Positions 59,796 to 64,000 of a stretch of 64,000 nucleotides of DNA are shown in pieces (position 1 is the stretch's first letter; each line of letters starts with the position of its first letter). Below the pieces are notes generated by a model. It was not told the origin of the DNA. It was given only the letters and a program-made list of their open reading frames with translations, and searched no databases. This stretch comes from Adineta steineri (lineage: Eukaryota > Rotifera > Eurotatoria > Adinetida > Adinetidae), in contig CAJNOI010000113.1 of the NCBI GenBank assembly GCA_905250115.1, positions 104,365 to 168,364 of the forward strand, in the 5' to 3' direction. Made by a program: the position numbers and the translations under genes.

Positions 59796-60830
59796 ATGAG
59801 TTTTCAATGGACTTTTCTAGCGACATTTCTCTATTGTGAATTAGTCGTTGTCTTTATTTTACTCTTACCATTTATCTCACCAGTCATGTAAGCTAATCAT
59901 ATATATATAGATTTCATTTAATTAAAATTAAAATTTAATTTTAGTTGGCAAAAATTCTTTAAATCAAGGATTGCAAAAGCATTTACAGCTGGTGCTAAAT
60001 ATTATTTTAATTTTATTATATGTATTTTTACATTACTTTTTCTCGGTAAAAATCTTTGATTTCATCATATATTTTTATTCTTCTCTATATGTATAGACTC
60101 AATTCGTGAGCTTCGTAAATATTCGGGTTTCGAAGTTAAAGATTTAAACACACCACATGCTGAAGCTCATGCACATATGAAACAATTTCGTTCACAACGA
60201 AATTTCTATATTGCTGGTTTCGCTCTTTTTCTTTGGTTGTAAGTAGTAAATAGAAATTCTTAGATTTCTGTAATGCATTCTATTTTCTTTAGTGTTATCA
60301 AACGTTTAATTCATCTTCTATCAGAATGTGCTCGTAATATGGCAGATTCATCTGCAGCACGTAAACAAGCTGAAGGTGCACATCGTCATTTAGAAGGACT
60401 TATGACCAAAGATGCAAAAGTAAAATTTAATTAAACAAAAATTAATAATATACATATGCTTGTATTTAGACAATTGATCCAAAAGAACTTGAAGGATCAA
60501 CTGATGAAGCAGGACGATTTATTGATGCAAAAAAACATGATGCAGAAATTGAAAAATTTAAACAAGGTAAGTTAAACGACAATATAAAAATTCAGAATTT
60601 TTAATGTGTATATATTTAATAGAGGTAATGAAAGCACGTGAAGATATTGATTCATTACGTGAACAATATGACAATTCAATTAAAGATTACGATAAACTTA
60701 ATGAAGAACATCGAAAATTACAAGTACGTCGATAATATTGTATTCATGAATTTATACAGAATTTTATTATAATTTTTAGGTAAAACTTGCTATTGCATCA
60801 AGTGGTAGTGAAACATCAAAAGACAAATAA
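59796..60830 (+). CDS. BCAP31: BAP31/BAP29 homologue (ER membrane)
   Basis: Endoplasmic reticulum sorting and quality-control protein. Predicted 236 residues; exons 59796-59887, 59945-60045, 60097-60238, 60293-60419, 60470-60566, 60623-60723 and 60780-60830. It has three N-terminal membrane helices: MSFQWTFLATFLYCELVVVF onward, then YYFNFIICIFTLLFL, and the helix in FYIAGFALFLWLFVIKRLI. Further marks are WQKFFKSRI and FRSQRNFYIAGF. The C-terminal half is a charged coiled coil (EIEKFKQEVMKAREDIDSLR). It ends in SKDK rather than the dilysine KKxx retrieval signal of mammals. One gene probably serves for both vertebrate BAP29 and BAP31. Confidence 0.94.
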
Positions 60831-61858
60831 ATACTACGAATTACTTATCTAGTTCTCTTTTTCGGCTTTTTCGCTTTATTCATGAAATGCCCTTCTGACT
60901 ATAATTCTTAGTTTTTATTTTACATGTCAATTAAACATGTGGTCTTTATTGTGTATCTGTTCATCTCATCACTTATCCTAGCTCTTTACTATACTTTATT
61001 TTTTTTTCTTTTGTCGCCAAATACATACATTATCTAAATTTACCCTAAAACATGCGTTTATTGTCTTGTATGATTGATGACAGTACAAAAATGTATTTAC
61101 AATATCAGTCCGATATGCTTCAATGATTTTTTCATACGAATGATGATGTATACTTGTACATAACAGTTGAAATGGTTTATCAGAGCTTGGTAGATTTGTC
61201 TTCTTTTTATTATTGATCATATTTTGAAGAATTCGAAAGTTCTTTCAATACAGTTGAAAGCATGAGTTTGTAACTATTCATGATAAACTTTAGGTGGCAG
61301 GATGTAATTATGATTATCAAATGAGACAATAGATGTGATATATGAATTAGGAAATTCCTAAGAATTACTAGGCTTACAATTTTTAGAATCAGTATGACAA
61401 ATTGGATACAGTTACGTAGGAATTCATCAAAAATTATCTAACCATTAACAGGATTCTCCTCATAAATCTAAATAACATTTGTGCATTCTAATTGGGGGTT
61501 ATTCTTTTGTATAGCATTGAGTGTCTTCTCAAATATGAATGTAATTTTATAGTTATTATTGAATCCAATCATCTGGATTTAACGTCAGATTCAGTTTCTA
61601 TCGAGATTTGAATGTGAATAGACTTGTACAAGATAAGACAACAATTTCAACTCGGCTAAAAAAGAGTTTAAATAGGCAGTTTATGCAATCAATATTAAGT
61701 GCGGTCAACTTTGAACCATCATACTTCTCGATGAGTCATGCATTATATATTTTTTTAGTATTAAGAAAATCTTTTCACTACATATGCTGATATTTATTGA
61801 AAAAAAGAGTTATATTAGTCACAAAAAAAAGACGTGAATGTGTTTTTTCTTGTAAAAG
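60831..61858. other. Convergent 3' regions, nothing recognised
   Basis: Between the stops of the BAP31 gene and the MRH-like receptor gene. No coding region supported. Confidence 0.4.
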
Positions 61859-63180
61859 TTAGTATGCACTTTTGAAGATTGGTGTTTTTTCATTAACAAT
61901 CATAACTGGATAGCGTTGTTTAGGTTTTGAACAAAATAAGCATGTCATCATTATTAGAAATATTAAAAAGACAACACCTGCCGCAATACCCATAATCATA
62001 TAAAAATCCCAATTATTCGGAAATGGTTTTGGTTCGATACATCCATCCCAACATGCACATCGACTTGTCAATTGCATAACATATTCTCCAGGAGAAGTTT
62101 CACCAAGTACTTGAAGATGATCAGATGATAATGATCGATCACATATAAGTTGAACAGTTAAACGCCGATTCATAGATGATGATGGATAAACAATCGATGG
62201 AATTAAATTATTTGTCTTATTCATATTTATCCAATAAGCGTTTTTTTGTAATCCAATATCATAGCTAATCTGACGAGTTCTATCAACTAAAAATAAAAGA
62301 ATTTTAAAAAAATTAATTTAATGTAAATTCTCTTTACTTTGACATCCAGCTACATTAATACAATTCTCTTCCGAAAAAGTATAACATGGATTATAAGACC
62401 AAAAATAATTATTTGAATATACATCATTGAATGTTGCGTCACCATTTACATTGCCAATTGATGATAAATCAATGGTACCATATCGGGAATCCTTATATCT
62501 ACAAGAACTGGAATATATCGTGTGTGTTGTTGTAGCTGGTGATGGTCCTATATGATTAAAAGAAAGAAATTTTAGTTGAATAATTTGAATATAAAATACA
62601 ACAGAACATACGTGATGTAGTTCTAGTAGTTGACGGTGTAGAATTACTACATCCATTCCAACAAGCACAACGAGACCATAAACGCATTGAATAATGATTG
62701 ACATAATCTTCGCCAAGTGCTTCGAACTCATCTATGACATTGTCTGAACAAATCATTGATATGGAAACTGTTTTTGAACCATATGTATATGTAAGAGTAG
62801 GTTTCATATATGAATCTACAGTCCATTTAGCTGAATTCTGTGTAGCTAATGTAAATGAATATTGTTGATCGGTTGTTGCTAAATAAAAAAATTCATACAT
62901 TAGATGATTCAGTAATATAAGAAAAAATATAGTTGTATATACTTTGGCAAACAGCTGCATTTTGACAGCCATTTTCCATAAAAGGAAAACATGGATTGAA
63001 TGAATATGTATAGGCAAGACTCGAAGATGGTTGATAATCTGGAAAACGAGGTTGACCATTTCGTAAACCAATTGATGTTAAATTAATAAAACCTTGAGTT
63101 GGATGTTTGAATATACATGAATTATCTCCTAGTATTACACTAGAGAAACAAACGATAAGTACAATATTGAGAATTTGCAT
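61859..63180 (-). CDS. Membrane protein with two MRH-like domains
   Basis: Predicted type I membrane protein of 380 residues; exons 63180-62943, 62878-62612, 62547-62338 and 62286-61859. A signal peptide (residues 1-18) is followed by two copies of one domain. Each copy starts with a cysteine and GFINLTSIG or GTIDLSSIG, then YSFNPCFPF or YNPCYTF and NAAVCQ or NVAGCQ. Each ends with SRCACWNGC or SRCACWDGC. This order fits the mannose-6-phosphate receptor homology fold. A Thr-rich linker joins the copies. A membrane helix (about 335-360) and a 23-residue tail with YPVMI, a possible tyrosine sorting signal, follow. The introns split both domains after the CQ motif, as expected for an internal duplication. 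A role in sorting or binding glycoproteins is inferred; whether the sugar-binding residues are kept is not clear. Confidence 0.7.
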
Positions 63181-63718
63181 TTTTGTCGATGAAGAAAAGA
63201 AATGACTTGTCTGTTGTATTTATTGAAGAGTTTATCTTGATATTACTCAACAAGATGACGATGTATAGGTAAGACTTTTTTTTTAATGATAAGAAAAGCT
63301 CTACTTAGGTAAGGAAGATATTACTAATTTTCAAAAAAACAAGTTATTTTATCTTGTACTCTCTGACTAATAATTATCTTCTTTTATTTATCTAATGCTT
63401 ATCATATATGAATGAAGATTTCTATTTTTGTTCATTTTACTATATTAATAAGATATTATCTATCGTAAAAATAAATAAATAAATCAGTATAATCAAGTTT
63501 CTATCAATTAGAAATATAGTAATAGATTAGTACGAAACATATGAATGATCTGTGTATTTGTATTATTTCAGCTATTATATTTAAAATCAATATTATGAAT
63601 TAATTTGAAAGAATGTTTTTATTTTTTCTAGTTGTATGTGTAAAAAGTAACTTAAAAAAACAAGTTTAAAAAACATCTTATTAAAAATTTATATACGATA
63701 AAACTATATAGTTCCACT
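63181..63718. other. Intergenic, nothing recognised
   Basis: AT-rich spacer containing the upstream region of the MRH-like gene. No coding signal. Confidence 0.4.
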
Positions 63719-64000
63719 TTAGTATGGTTCTTGCGTGGCTCGCTTAGAAAACATCGAAAAAAATGATTTTTTTGGCGCACTAGCAGGATTGGGATCTTGT
63801 GCTGGTTCATCCATTGGTGGATAAGAGTAGGCAGGATTTGGTGGTGGATATGACGCTTGTTGCATCTGATTCCACATTGGATTCATTGGTTGTCCCATAG
63901 GATAGTATGGCTGCTGTGGAGGAACTGGTGCTCTTGCCATCTGATTCCAAGCTGAATTCATTGCAGGAGGTTGTCCTGATCCATAGAAAGGTTGCTGTGG
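63719..64000 (-). CDS. Proline-rich protein, 3' end only
   Basis: The C-terminal part of a gene whose start lies beyond the window; the frame stays open to base 64000. It is rich in Pro, Gln, Met and Tyr, with a repeated pattern around WNQMARAP and WNQMQQASYPP, and ends in a basic tail (KKSFFSMFSKRATQEPY). No family recognised. The low-complexity repeat suggests a disordered scaffold or an RNA- or membrane-associated protein, but this is a guess. Confidence 0.55.
   Translation of the reverse strand, partial: PQQPFYGSGQPPAMNSAWNQMARAPVPPQQPYYPMGQPMNPMWNQMQQASYPPPNPAYSYPPMDEPAQDPNPASAPKKSFFSMFSKRATQEPY

Noticed and set aside
1..64000. Bacterial operon, phage or CRISPR systems
   Set aside because: All recognisable genes are animal genes split by short spliceosomal introns, and no prokaryotic gene clusters were seen.

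Overview
The window looks like nuclear DNA of a bdelloid rotifer (Adineta/Rotaria-like). It is AT-rich, intron-split animal genes are packed closely, most introns are 45-90 bases long, there are several lineage-specific rhodopsin-like receptors, and there are secreted proteins that join PAN/apple-like, threonine-linker and NHL-propeller modules. The genus is an inference; no ribosomal or mitochondrial marker is present. All gene models below were built by hand from splice signals, and every coding total that does not cross an assembly gap is a multiple of three.

Region 1 (1-24 kb) is an accessory, rearranged region. It holds two intact seven-helix receptors (1.5-2.5 kb and 3.8-4.9 kb), a receptor C-terminal fragment (3.3-3.6 kb), and a receptor pseudogene (16.0-16.8 kb) with a missing 5' end, a frameshift and an in-frame stop. 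It also holds three modular secreted or membrane genes (6.6-8.9, 12.2-15.6 and 17.6-20.2 kb). The 3' halves of the first two are inverted copies of each other, introns included. An inverted scrap of the third gene's 3' end lies at 22.8-23.1 kb. At least 14 short hairpin repeats, with arms like GTGTGGGTG / CACCCACAC, lie here and at 40-43 kb. Several sit at the edges of the duplicated or truncated pieces. A tRNA-Cys (24.0 kb) marks the end of this zone.

Region 2 (25.5-63.3 kb) carries conserved single-copy animal genes in a compact layout. In order: an OTUD7/Cezanne-like deubiquitinase (minus), exportin-5 (plus, head-to-head with it), an ALDH1/2-type aldehyde dehydrogenase (minus), two tandem dynein-light-chain-like proteins (minus), an SLC52 riboflavin transporter (plus), mitochondrial ribosomal protein S24 (plus), a small membrane protein (minus), the Rieske protein of complex III (plus), a small secreted protein (minus), a central-class Hox gene (minus), TRMT13 (minus), a SAM methyltransferase (minus), CDC123 (minus), a BAP31 homologue (plus), and a two-domain MRH-like receptor (minus). 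A proline-rich gene runs off the right edge. Non-autonomous transposons with hAT hallmarks (8-base target duplications, CAG/TAG ends) sit in the intergenic gaps.

The conserved genes share no pathway; they are ordinary housekeeping and developmental genes. The unusual biology is in the first 24 kb: modular genes built from exons with phase-1 introns, recent inverted duplications, and telomere-like hairpins at the junctions.
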